Origin: Thermosyntropha sp.
GTDB taxonomy: Bacteria > Bacillota > Syntrophomonadia > Syntrophomonadales > Syntrophomonadaceae
Assembly (NCBI RefSeq): GCF_017656155.1
Contig: NZ_JACDOH010000001.1
Span: 1-64,000, forward strand
Reading direction: 5' to 3'
Length of the DNA stretch: 64,000 nucleotides
The translations under genes and the position numbers were made by a program. The notes under the pieces are model-generated. The model saw only the letters and a list, made by a program, of their open reading frames with translations, searched no databases and had not been told where the DNA came from. Position 1 is the first letter of the stretch; each line of letters starts with the position of its first letter. Below are positions 30,067 to 37,954 of this stretch, piece by piece.

Positions 30067-30092
30067 TGGGGGGATCAGCTTTGATCTCCCCA
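30067..30092 (+). terminator. Hairpin between fba and transaldolase-like gene
   Basis: An 11-bp stem (left arm 30067-30077, right arm 30082-30092, with one G-T pair) closes a 4-nt loop GCTT. There is no following T run, so it may slow or process the transcript rather than end it. Confidence 0.5.
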
Positions 30093-30134
30093 TTAAAATA
30101 GACAATTATGGAGAAAAAGGGGTGAAGATAGATT

Positions 30135-30785
30135 TTGCGTATTTTTATAGATTCTGCTAATATAGAAGAGATAAAAGAAATAAACGAAATGGGTTTTTTA
30201 GCAGGGGTAACGACAAATCCCACCTTGATTGCCAGGGAAAGGCGCGACTATAAAGAAGTGATAGCTGAGATCTGCAGGGTAGTAGACGGTCCGGTAAGTG
30301 CCGAAGTTATTTCAACCGAATTTTCCTCAATGGTTGAAGAAGCTCAAAGTTTAGCCGCTATTCATCCCAATGTAGTTATAAAAATTCCCCTTAATGAAAC
30401 AGGACTTAAAGCTATAAAATCCTTAAAAGATATGGGCATTAAAACCAATGCCACTCTGGTTTTTTCTGCCAACCAGGCTTTGTTGGCTGCCAGAGCAGGT
30501 GCTAAATATGTGAGCCCATTTTTAGGGCGTATTGATGATATTAGCTATGATGGGTTGGTGCTTTTAAGGGACATAATGGATATATTTGACAAGTATATCT
30601 TGGAGACTGAGGTTATAGCTGCCAGTATAAGACATCCAGTTCATGTCCTTGAGGCAGCCAAAATTGGAGCTCATATTGCTACTGTCCCCTACAAAGTAAT
30701 TAAACAGATGATAGCTCATCCGCTTACTGAGGCGGGAATTGCAAGATTTCTTGATGATTATAAGAAGGCTTTTCAGGATAATTAA
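30135..30785 (+). CDS. fsa: Transaldolase-like fructose-6-phosphate aldolase
   Basis: A 216-residue member of the small transaldolase/FSA group. The N-terminus [14 protein letters not shown], the TTNPTL segment, and Schiff-base Lys in VVIKIPL are typical. [10 protein letters not shown] follows in the family's usual place. Such proteins act either as transaldolase or as fructose-6-phosphate aldolase; the sequence alone does not decide. TTG is the start, with AAGGGGTGAA upstream. The gene is between fba and glpX, as in B. subtilis. Confidence 0.92.
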   Translation: MRIFIDSANIEEIKEINEMGFLAGVTTNPTLIARERRDYKEVIAEICRVVDGPVSAEVISTEFSSMVEEAQSLAAIHPNVVIKIPLNETGLKAIKSLKDMGIKTNATLVFSANQALLAARAGAKYVSPFLGRIDDISYDGLVLLRDIMDIFDKYILETEVIAASIRHPVHVLEAAKIGAHIATVPYKVIKQMIAHPLTEAGIARFLDDYKKAFQDN

Positions 30786-30804
30786 GGAATTGGAGGGTTT
30801 AGTT

Positions 30805-31794
30805 TTGGAACGCGAACTGGCGCTGGAATTTGCCCGGGTAACTGAGGCTGCTGCTTTAGCGGCTGCCTGCTGGGTGGGAAAAGGAGATAAAGAGGCAGCT
30901 GATGATGCAGCGGTTACTGCTATGCGGGCTATGTTTGATACTGTTTCCGTAGATGGAGTGGTAGTTATAGGGGAAGGGGAAATGGATGAGGCTCCCATGC
31001 TTTATATCGGAGAAAGAGTAGGTATGGGAGTTCCCCCTGAGGTTGATATAGCAGTTGATCCTTTAGAGGGAACCAACATAGTGGCTAAAGGGCTTAATGG
31101 AGCAATTGCCGTTTTGGCAGTTGCTCCGCGGGGAACCCTTTTACATGCTCCTGACATGTACATGGATAAGATTGCGGTAGGACCGGAATGTAAGGGCAGA
31201 GTACATTTAGATGCTACCGTAAGGGAAAACATAAAAGAAGTTGCCAAGGCTCAGGGAAAACTTATAAGTGAAGTTACGGCTGTAATATTAGACCGTCCCC
31301 GCCATGCCCAGATTATTGAAGAAATAAGGAGGGTGGGGGCACGGATTAAGCTTATAAGCGACGGAGATGTTTCACCTGGAGTGGCAACGGCCTATAAAGA
31401 TTCAGGGGTTGATATTCTTTTAGGGATAGGAGGTGCTCCGGAAGGAGTAATTACTGCTGCTGCCTTAAAGTGCATGGGAGGAGATTTTCAGGCCCGTCTT
31501 TACCCTGAAGATGAAGAAGAAGTTAAACGTTGTCAGGCTATGGGAATAAATAATATAAATAAAATATTCACAATTGACGAACTGGTAAAATCTGATGATG
31601 TTATTTTTGCTGCTACCGGGATAACCGATTCTTTTTTGCTTAAAGGTGTAAGATATTATAAACGCAGGGCAAGAACCCAGACTGTGGTTATGCGCAGCAC
31701 TTCCGGAACAATAAGGCTGATAGAAGCTGACCACTGTCTGGATAAAAAGCCACTTTTTAAAGATAAACGGATTAAACTTATGCTGGAATGGTAA
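30805..31794 (+). CDS. glpX: Class II fructose-1,6-bisphosphatase GlpX
   Basis: Dephosphorylates fructose-1,6-bisphosphate in gluconeogenesis. The protein begins with the family's [20 protein letters not shown] and contains [16 protein letters not shown] and DPLEGTN, with metal-site Asp and Glu residues. The C-terminal part has MRSTSGTIR. The TTG at 30805 is selected because GGAGGG (30792-30797) precedes it and the N-terminus then matches GlpX; the earlier start overlaps the previous gene. The length is 329 residues. Confidence 0.95.
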   Translation: MERELALEFARVTEAAALAAACWVGKGDKEAADDAAVTAMRAMFDTVSVDGVVVIGEGEMDEAPMLYIGERVGMGVPPEVDIAVDPLEGTNIVAKGLNGAIAVLAVAPRGTLLHAPDMYMDKIAVGPECKGRVHLDATVRENIKEVAKAQGKLISEVTAVILDRPRHAQIIEEIRRVGARIKLISDGDVSPGVATAYKDSGVDILLGIGGAPEGVITAAALKCMGGDFQARLYPEDEEEVKRCQAMGINNINKIFTIDELVKSDDVIFAATGITDSFLLKGVRYYKRRARTQTVVMRSTSGTIRLIEADHCLDKKPLFKDKRIKLMLEW

Positions 31795-31808
31795 ATAATT
31801 TCTGGAGA

Positions 31809-31829
31809 GGGAGCCTTTTTAAGGCTCCC
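31809..31829 (+). promoter_or_regulatory. Hairpin in the rho leader
   Basis: GGGAGCCTT (31809-31817) pairs perfectly with AAGGCTCCC (31821-31829) across a 3-nt loop. There is no T run after it. It lies between the glpX stop and the rho ribosome binding site at 31844-31850, so it could partly block elongation or protect the message. Confidence 0.45.
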
Positions 31830-31856
31830 TGGTTTGGAAAAGGAAGGAGGAATAAA

Positions 31857-33113
31857 TTGAATATCGCTGATTTAGAGAAAAAAACGGTGCTTGAGTTGTA
31901 TCAGTTGGCCAAAGAACACAACATAAGCGGATATTATAAACTACGCAAAAAAGATCTGGTAATGGAGCTCACCAAAATTCTTACCCAGGCGGACGAAGTT
32001 CTGCAGGCTCAGGGAGTCTTAGAGATAATGCCTGATGGGTATGGCTTTTTGAGGCCTTTTACTTATCTCCCCAGCAGTGAGGATATATATGTATCGCCTT
32101 CTCAGATCCGCAAATTTGAGCTTAAGACCGGGGATTTAGTTTATGGACATGTCCGTTCCCCCAAGGAAAATGAAAGGTTTTTCGCACTCCTTAAGGTAGA
32201 GGCGATAAATGGTTTTCCACCGGAAGAAGCAGTAAAAAGGATACATTTTGATGATCTTACCCCGCTTTATCCTACAGAGAAGATTGTTCTGGAAACTGAA
32301 CCGCGCGAAATTTCAACCCGTATTATTGATTTGATTGCTCCTATAGGCAAGGGACAAAGAGGACTTATAGTTGCTCCCCCCAAGGCAGGGAAAACTATTC
32401 TTCTGCAAAAAATTGCCCAAGGTATAACTAAAAATCATCCGGAAATTAAACTGATTATTTTGCTGGTTGATGAAAGGCCGGAAGAGGTTACTGACATGGA
32501 GCGCTCTACTAAGGCAGAAGTGGTAGCTTCTACTTTTGATGAACCGCCGGAAAACCATGTAAAGGTTGCTGATATGGTATTAGAAAGAGCGAAGAGATTA
32601 GTTGAACATAAAAAAGATGTAGTTATACTGATGGACAGTCTTACCCGTCTGGCCCGAGCCTATAATTTAGTGGTTCCTCCCAGCGGTCGCACATTGTCCG
32701 GGGGAATAGATCCGGCATCTTTGGACAAGCCGAAGAGATTTTTCGGGGCTGCGCGCAATGTCGAAGAAGGGGGAAGCCTTACTATTATCGCAACAGCTCT
32801 TGTAGAAACCGGCTCTCGAATGGATGAAGTTATTTTCGAAGAATTTAAAGGACGAGGAAATATGGAACTGGTGCTGGATCGCAAACTGGCAGAAAGAAGG
32901 ATATTCCCGGCTATTGATATAAAAAGATCAGGAACCCGTAAAGAGGAACTCTTGTTAGCTCCTGAAGAGATGGAATTAACCTGGAATCTGCGTAATACCT
33001 TCAATGAATACACACCGGTAGAAAGCATGCAGGTAATCAGGGATACCATGCTTAAAACTTCTTCCAATACAGATCTTTTGAGAGCAGCACCTATAGTTTT
33101 TGGCAAAAGATAA
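31857..33113 (+). CDS. rho: Transcription termination factor Rho
   Basis: RNA-dependent ATPase that ends transcription. An N-terminal helical Rho-N domain ([20 protein letters not shown]) is followed by a cold-shock-like RNA-binding domain and the ATPase. Walker A is [14 protein letters not shown], and the [14 protein letters not shown] and [19 protein letters not shown] segments are standard. TTG 31857 is chosen with AAGGAGG 6 nt upstream; an earlier in-frame start lies within the hairpin leader and the glpX end. It has 418 residues. Confidence 0.98.
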   Translation: MNIADLEKKTVLELYQLAKEHNISGYYKLRKKDLVMELTKILTQADEVLQAQGVLEIMPDGYGFLRPFTYLPSSEDIYVSPSQIRKFELKTGDLVYGHVRSPKENERFFALLKVEAINGFPPEEAVKRIHFDDLTPLYPTEKIVLETEPREISTRIIDLIAPIGKGQRGLIVAPPKAGKTILLQKIAQGITKNHPEIKLIILLVDERPEEVTDMERSTKAEVVASTFDEPPENHVKVADMVLERAKRLVEHKKDVVILMDSLTRLARAYNLVVPPSGRTLSGGIDPASLDKPKRFFGAARNVEEGGSLTIIATALVETGSRMDEVIFEEFKGRGNMELVLDRKLAERRIFPAIDIKRSGTRKEELLLAPEEMELTWNLRNTFNEYTPVESMQVIRDTMLKTSSNTDLLRAAPIVFGKR

Positions 33114-33125
33114 AAATGAATAAAA

Positions 33126-33187
33126 ACCTCATTTCCGGGCAAGAATTATAAAGCAGAGCGGCTTATGCGTTTTTAAGGAAATGAGGT
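33126..33187 (+). promoter_or_regulatory. Leader hairpin covering the M23 gene ribosome binding site
   Basis: An 11-bp perfect stem pairs ACCTCATTTCC (33126-33136) with GGAAATGAGGT (33177-33187). The right arm contains most of the GAGGTGG ribosome binding site of the next gene (33183-33189). The loop of about 40 nt holds a small AAGC/GCTT hairpin. This could control translation of the M23 peptidase; it does not match a riboswitch class that I recognise. Confidence 0.5.
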
Positions 33188-33196
33188 GGAATTTTA

Positions 33197-34063
33197 GTGA
33201 AGCACAGATGGATATTTTTACTCCTTTTGTGTGCTTACTTCAGCTTTGCCGTAAATATTCCGACAATGGCTGCCTTATATGAAGGAAGTTTTATGCCTGC
33301 ATGTAAGACAGGGAGTATTTTAACCCGGAGTCAGATTAAATATTATCGGGTTAAAAGCGGCGATACTTTGTGGGACATAGCCATGAAGTATGGAGTTGAT
33401 ATAAAAATGATCATGGCTATGAATAATATTAATGAAAAGAGTATATTATCCATAGGACAGGTGCTTGTTTTTCCTGCCAGGAATACGCGGATCCATGTTA
33501 TCAAACCGGGCGAAACTATGTGGGATATTGCTATGCGCTATGATATCAGCGTGGATAAGCTAATTAATGCTAATAAGGAAAAAAACCCCAACCAGTTGAT
33601 GATAGGAGATACCTTGAAGATACCTGATGACAGCCCAGGTGTTCCTGTAAGTAAATTGACAACTCGACCTTCCCGGTCGGTTAAATTTAAAACTTTGAGC
33701 TATGCCTGGCCTTTGATAGGAACTATAACATCTCCTTACGGTTGGCGTAAGAGCGGTTTTCATCATGGCTTAGATATTGCAGGAGAAAGAGGAGATCCGA
33801 TCAGGGCAGTTGCAGACGGTGTGGTGGTTTTCAGCGGATATAAAGCGGTTTACGGCAATATGGTAATAATAGAACATTTAGACGGCAAACAGACAGTTTA
33901 TGCTCATGCTAGGAGCCTAAAAGTGAAAAAGGGACAAAAGGTAAGAAGAGGGCAAATAATTGCTACTGTTGGTACAACAGGCAGGACTACTGGACCTCAT
34001 GTGCATTTTGAGGTGAGATACAGAAATAAAACCCTTAATCCCTTAAACTTTCTTCGCCACTAA
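33197..34063 (+). CDS. LysM and M23-family peptidoglycan endopeptidase
   Basis: A secreted hydrolase that likely cuts peptidoglycan cross-links. A signal peptide (to about residue 28) is followed by two LysM wall-binding domains (YRVKSGDTLWDIAMKYG at about 52, HVIKPGETMWDIAMRYD at about 100) and a C-terminal M23 domain. The zinc ligands appear in HHGLDIA and in HVHFEV, with a Gly-rich TGRTTG turn between. The GTG start has GAGGTGG upstream, but this site lies in a strong hairpin. It follows rho and is the last gene before the repeat-rich accessory region. Confidence 0.95.
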   Translation: MKHRWIFLLLLCAYFSFAVNIPTMAALYEGSFMPACKTGSILTRSQIKYYRVKSGDTLWDIAMKYGVDIKMIMAMNNINEKSILSIGQVLVFPARNTRIHVIKPGETMWDIAMRYDISVDKLINANKEKNPNQLMIGDTLKIPDDSPGVPVSKLTTRPSRSVKFKTLSYAWPLIGTITSPYGWRKSGFHHGLDIAGERGDPIRAVADGVVVFSGYKAVYGNMVIIEHLDGKQTVYAHARSLKVKKGQKVRRGQIIATVGTTGRTTGPHVHFEVRYRNKTLNPLNFLRH

Positions 34064-34078
34064 AACCAATCATCAAAC

Positions 34079-34144
34079 GGGGACGGTTCTTTTTTAACGA
34101 TTTTTTACTTTTTATGGTAAAAGTCGTTAAATCAGAATCGTCTC
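34079..34144. repeat. REP-like palindromic repeat copy A
   Basis: The left half GGGGACGGTTCT (34079-34090) faces the imperfect right half AGAATCGTCTC (34134-34144), and an inner stem TTTAACGA/TCGTTAAA sits between them. This nested palindrome matches three other copies in the window and belongs to the dispersed repeats seen in many Firmicutes. Confidence 0.8.
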
Positions 34145-34268
34145 TTTTTGTTTGCCTTTGTTTGGGTATCAATAGAATCGTTTTTGCATCATTAGAGTAA
34201 TCAATCCGATTATAAGAACATAATATATCACTAGGACTGTCCCTGTGATATGGAGGGAGGGGAGTTTG

Positions 34269-36746
34269 ATGCCATCAGTGGCAAACTCGAAGGATTCTGT
34301 CCACCGGATAGGAAACGATGCTGAGTTTAGTGCGCCGACTTCTTTTTATGAACCGACTGAACGCATAGAAAATATTAAGGCTGAACTTCTGGCCAGCCCT
34401 TATTCCATCTGTCTGGAACGTCCGGTTTTACTCGATAAATTCTGGCACTCCAGGGATTATTCCCCTCATGATCATTACCTTGTAAAGCGTGCCAAGGCCT
34501 TAGCTTATGTTTTTTCTCATCGTAAGCCCCGAATTTATAATCATGAGCTCATAATAGGCAATATGACTTCCAAACGTATTGCGGCCAATTATTATCCTGA
34601 AGGTGGTTCCATAAATATTTTAGAGGACATCTTTCGCCTTGAAAAAAGGGCAGTACCGCTGCATCTCAGTCCTCGCGAAAAGCTGCATTTATTTTATCTG
34701 GGCATTCGTAATTTGAAACGCAGTGTGGGATGGGAAGCCTTTCTTAAGCATCCCGGACGTATATCATATTTGATCAATAACACCTTTTTGGCTCAGCGCT
34801 ATTTTGTTACCGAAGTAGCTGGTATTTCCCATCAGGCAGGTAATTACTGGAATATAGTGCACCACGGGCTCAGACGTGCAGATGAGATAGCTAGAACCTG
34901 TTTGGAAACTAAAAAGCTTATTGATGGCACCCCACTTAATGATGATCAGATTGCTTTTTATAATGCTATTCGCATAACTATTGACGGTATATGCAAAATG
35001 GCAGCAAACCTGGCTGATGAAGCGGAAAGGCTGGCAGCCCTCCCGGAAACATCCCCTGAACGCAGTAAGGAACTTCAGGAATTAGCCGGTATCTGTCGCC
35101 ATGTACCTTATAATCCGGCGCGAACTTTTTGGGAGGGACTTCAATCCTGCTGGTTGATGCACATAATCATGAATCTTGAAGATTATGAACAGGGGCTTTC
35201 CTGGGGACGCCTTGATCAAATCCTTTATCCCCTGTATCTCCGTGATATTGAGGAAGGCCGCCTTAATCCGGAAAAGGCTGTTGAATTAATAGCCAGTTTT
35301 CAGTTGAAATGCTGTGAAACCATGCCGTTGTTTTCCAAGAGAATAGACCAGTTTTTTAGTGGTAATACGGTGGGGCAGGGTATAACCCTGGGGGGAACAG
35401 ATGTTGAAGGGCATGATGTTACCAATGAGCTGTCTGCCTTATTTCTCGATGCCTATGCCCAGATATTGACCCGTGAACCTAATATTCATGTGAGGATACA
35501 TGAACATACCCCGGATTGGCTGCTGGAAAAGGCGGTTGAGGTTCTCCAAATGGGGAATGGTTCTCCGGCTTTATTCGGAGATAAGGCTATAGTTCGAGCA
35601 TTAGAAAATGCAGGCATGACCAGGGAACATGCGCGGGATTATGCGGTTATTGGTTGTGTTGAGCTGGGCAGCCAGGGTCGAACCTACAACTCCTCTGATG
35701 CAGCTCTGTTTAATCTGCCCCTCTGCCTGGAATTGGCTCTTAACAGAGGCCGCAAATTTTCATCCGGGTTCTTGCCTGGTAAGAGATTGGGCCCGGTAAC
35801 TCCACCTGTTTCAGCAATGAAAACGTTTGATGATGTTGTCAAAGCCTATCGCGAACAGGTAGCAAGTGTTGTTGACGAGGCGGTTAAAGTCATAGGCTGG
35901 CTGGAAAATGCCTATAGAAAAATCAGAACTAGTCCGGTTAATTCCATTATGACGGAAGGCTGCCTGGAAAAAGGGTATGATATAACTTCCGGCAGTGCCC
36001 GGTATGATTTTACCTCACTGCAAATCGTTGGGCTGGCAGATGTGGCTGATTCCCTTTATGCCATAAAAAAACTGGTATATGAAGATAAACGTCTTACTTT
36101 GGAAGAATTTACTCAAATATTAAAAAACAATTATAAAGGACATGAGGTTTTGCGAACAGAGATTATCAGCCGTTTCCCTCATTATGGGAACGGCAATCCC
36201 GAGGTTGATTATATGATGCAGGTTGCGGTAGATGCGTTTACTGATGCTGTTACTGCCCACCGCAATACCCGGGGTGGGCAGTACCTGGTCGGGGTATATT
36301 CAATGACCTGCAACGTACCTTTTGGAAAGGCGACCGGGGCAATGCCTAACGGACGCTTAGCAGGGCAGGTTTTATCCAATGGTCTATCTTCCTCTAATGG
36401 GGCAGACCGCACAGGACCGACGGCGGCTCTCCGTTCGGCGGCTTTTGTTGATAATCTTAATTTCGGAAATTGTCTGGCCTTGAATATAAAATTTGATAAA
36501 AAGGTGGTTGCCAACCGGGCGGGAAAAAAGGCAGTAGCTGCGTTGTTCCGTTCTTATCTGGTTGATCAAGGGGGTATGCAGGTACAGGTTAATATGATTG
36601 ACTCTGATTTGCTTCGCAAGGCTAAAGAAAACCCTGCTGCATATCCTGGACTTCTGGTTCGTGTTGCCGGTTATTGCGCCTATTTTAAGGACTTACCCCC
36701 TGATGTTCAGGACGAAATTATAGCCAGAACGGAATATGGAGGCTGA
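34269..36746 (+). CDS. Glycyl radical enzyme, substrate unassigned
   Basis: The C-terminal glycyl radical loop is RVAGYCAYF, with the radical Gly at 801 and the ARTEYG end typical of the family. The active-site cysteine loop is GCVELGSQGR (Cys463, Glu465), a Cys-x-Glu arrangement like dehydratase/lyase members such as choline lyase. But the Pro-Gln that follows Glu there is replaced by Leu-Gly. It is not pyruvate formate-lyase, which has adjacent Cys-Cys. Length (825 aa) is normal. ATG 34269 is chosen because GGAGGGAGGGGAG ends about 6 nt before it; an upstream GTG reading lacks a site. The activase follows directly, so the two form a complete radical system. It may be a decarboxylase, dehydratase or lyase. 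Confidence 0.92.
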   Translation: MPSVANSKDSVHRIGNDAEFSAPTSFYEPTERIENIKAELLASPYSICLERPVLLDKFWHSRDYSPHDHYLVKRAKALAYVFSHRKPRIYNHELIIGNMTSKRIAANYYPEGGSINILEDIFRLEKRAVPLHLSPREKLHLFYLGIRNLKRSVGWEAFLKHPGRISYLINNTFLAQRYFVTEVAGISHQAGNYWNIVHHGLRRADEIARTCLETKKLIDGTPLNDDQIAFYNAIRITIDGICKMAANLADEAERLAALPETSPERSKELQELAGICRHVPYNPARTFWEGLQSCWLMHIIMNLEDYEQGLSWGRLDQILYPLYLRDIEEGRLNPEKAVELIASFQLKCCETMPLFSKRIDQFFSGNTVGQGITLGGTDVEGHDVTNELSALFLDAYAQILTREPNIHVRIHEHTPDWLLEKAVEVLQMGNGSPALFGDKAIVRALENAGMTREHARDYAVIGCVELGSQGRTYNSSDAALFNLPLCLELALNRGRKFSSGFLPGKRLGPVTPPVSAMKTFDDVVKAYREQVASVVDEAVKVIGWLENAYRKIRTSPVNSIMTEGCLEKGYDITSGSARYDFTSLQIVGLADVADSLYAIKKLVYEDKRLTLEEFTQILKNNYKGHEVLRTEIISRFPHYGNGNPEVDYMMQVAVDAFTDAVTAHRNTRGGQYLVGVYSMTCNVPFGKATGAMPNGRLAGQVLSNGLSSSNGADRTGPTAALRSAAFVDNLNFGNCLALNIKFDKKVVANRAGKKAVAALFRSYLVDQGGMQVQVNMIDSDLLRKAKENPAAYPGLLVRVAGYCAYFKDLPPDVQDEIIARTEYGG

Positions 36747-36790
36747 CAAAATACTTCTTGGGCAGGGATAAATTGATCTGGAGGTTGGGT

Positions 36791-37816
36791 TTGATTATGC
36801 TATATGACAGTAAAAAGGAGCGACATCAGCCGCTGGTTTTATCTGTACAGCATTTTTGCCTGCAGGATGGGCCCGGGGTGAGAAGTGTAATTTTTTTTAA
36901 AGGCTGTCCTCTGCGGTGTGTCTGGTGTCATAATCCCGAGTCCTGGAGTATGTATCCGGAGCTGGCTTTTAAAAAGCACCTCTGTATTAACTGCGGATAC
37001 TGTATGGATATATGTCCTGAGAAAGCAATAAAATCTCCGGGACACTGGGATCGGGAGCGATGCAGGCTCTGTTTTACCTGTGTCCAGAATTGCCCTTCAG
37101 GGGCTTTAGAAGGTTTGGGGCTCGAACAGTCGGTAGAATCGATCCTGGAATCCCTGCGACCGGAATATACATACTATAAAAATTCGGGAGGAGGGGTAAC
37201 CTTTTCCGGGGGTGAACCTACTTTATTTTCAGGTTTTGCAGCTGAACTGGCTGATAGGTTACGCAGTGAAGGTGTGCATTTGGCAGCAGAAACCTGCGGG
37301 TTGTTTAATCTGGATGGTATTGTTCCCCGGGATAACAGTAAAATCTTGGCCAAAAGCAGAGATTCTGCCCGGGAAGTATGGAATTTTTTATCAAAATTAG
37401 ATTTAATACTTTTTGATATTAAAATCTTTGATGATGTTAAGCACCGCCAATTTTGCGGAACCGGTAATAGCAGGATCAAGTATAATCTTGAGACACTGGC
37501 AGTATTAGGTCATAACCATACAGGTCCTCCGGTTTGGCCCCGTTTACCTCTCATACCTGATATTACAAATACGACCGAAAATTTAGTGGAATGGGGCAGA
37601 TTTCTGCGAAAAATCAATCTGCCTTATCTTACCCTTGTTCCTTATCATCGGCTGGGTGAGTCAAAAAGGGAATGGATTCAGATTAAGAAAGGATTAAATA
37701 TTCGTGATCTCAATAATGGTGATTTAGAAACAGCCAAAGCTATCTTGAAAAGCGAAGGTATTACCTGTTATTCACCAGGGGAGGAAGAATGGACGAGATT
37801 AAGTGAGATGGGGTAA
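36791..37816 (+). CDS. Glycyl radical enzyme activase (radical SAM)
   Basis: Installs the radical on the neighbouring enzyme by reductive cleavage of S-adenosylmethionine. The radical SAM motif is CPLRCVWC (Cys-x3-Cys-x2-Cys). It is followed by two 4Cys ferredoxin clusters (CINCGYCMDIC and CRLCFTCVQNC), as in activases of dehydratase-type glycyl radical enzymes. GGVTFSGGEPT binds SAM. The start is uncertain: TTG 36791 is 6 nt from the GGAGG site, ATG 36797 is 12 nt from it. The gene begins about 45 bp after the glycyl radical enzyme. Confidence 0.92.
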   Translation: MIMLYDSKKERHQPLVLSVQHFCLQDGPGVRSVIFFKGCPLRCVWCHNPESWSMYPELAFKKHLCINCGYCMDICPEKAIKSPGHWDRERCRLCFTCVQNCPSGALEGLGLEQSVESILESLRPEYTYYKNSGGGVTFSGGEPTLFSGFAAELADRLRSEGVHLAAETCGLFNLDGIVPRDNSKILAKSRDSAREVWNFLSKLDLILFDIKIFDDVKHRQFCGTGNSRIKYNLETLAVLGHNHTGPPVWPRLPLIPDITNTTENLVEWGRFLRKINLPYLTLVPYHRLGESKREWIQIKKGLNIRDLNNGDLETAKAILKSEGITCYSPGEEEWTRLSEMG

Positions 37817-37836
37817 CGATTTTTAAATCATAAATC

Positions 37837-37903
37837 GGGGACGGTTCTGAATTGACGAAAATTTCCTTTTGCTGGAAAAGTTCAGCAAAAAAGAACCGTC
37901 CCC
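37837..37903. repeat. REP-like palindromic repeat copy B
   Basis: GGGGACGGTTCT (37837-37848) pairs perfectly with AGAACCGTCCCC (37892-37903). An inner TTTTGCTG/CAGCAAAA stem gives a cruciform-like two-stem structure. It lies between the activase and the end of metE. It is the best-preserved copy here and could also end transcription from both sides. Confidence 0.85.
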
Positions 37904-37954
37904 TTTTGTTGATTTCAGGAAAAAGCCGATGTGAAAGTCTGCAGTTTTCAAATA

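Noticed and set aside
30739-30804. Earlier start for GlpX
   Set aside because: It would overlap the transaldolase-like gene and give an N-terminus not seen in the family.
32660-33142. Minus-strand frame of 160 codons in rho
   Set aside because: Shadow of the rho coding sequence.
34245-34268. Earlier GTG start of the glycyl radical enzyme
   Set aside because: The codons cover the ribosome binding site itself; the ATG at 34269 has the correct spacing.
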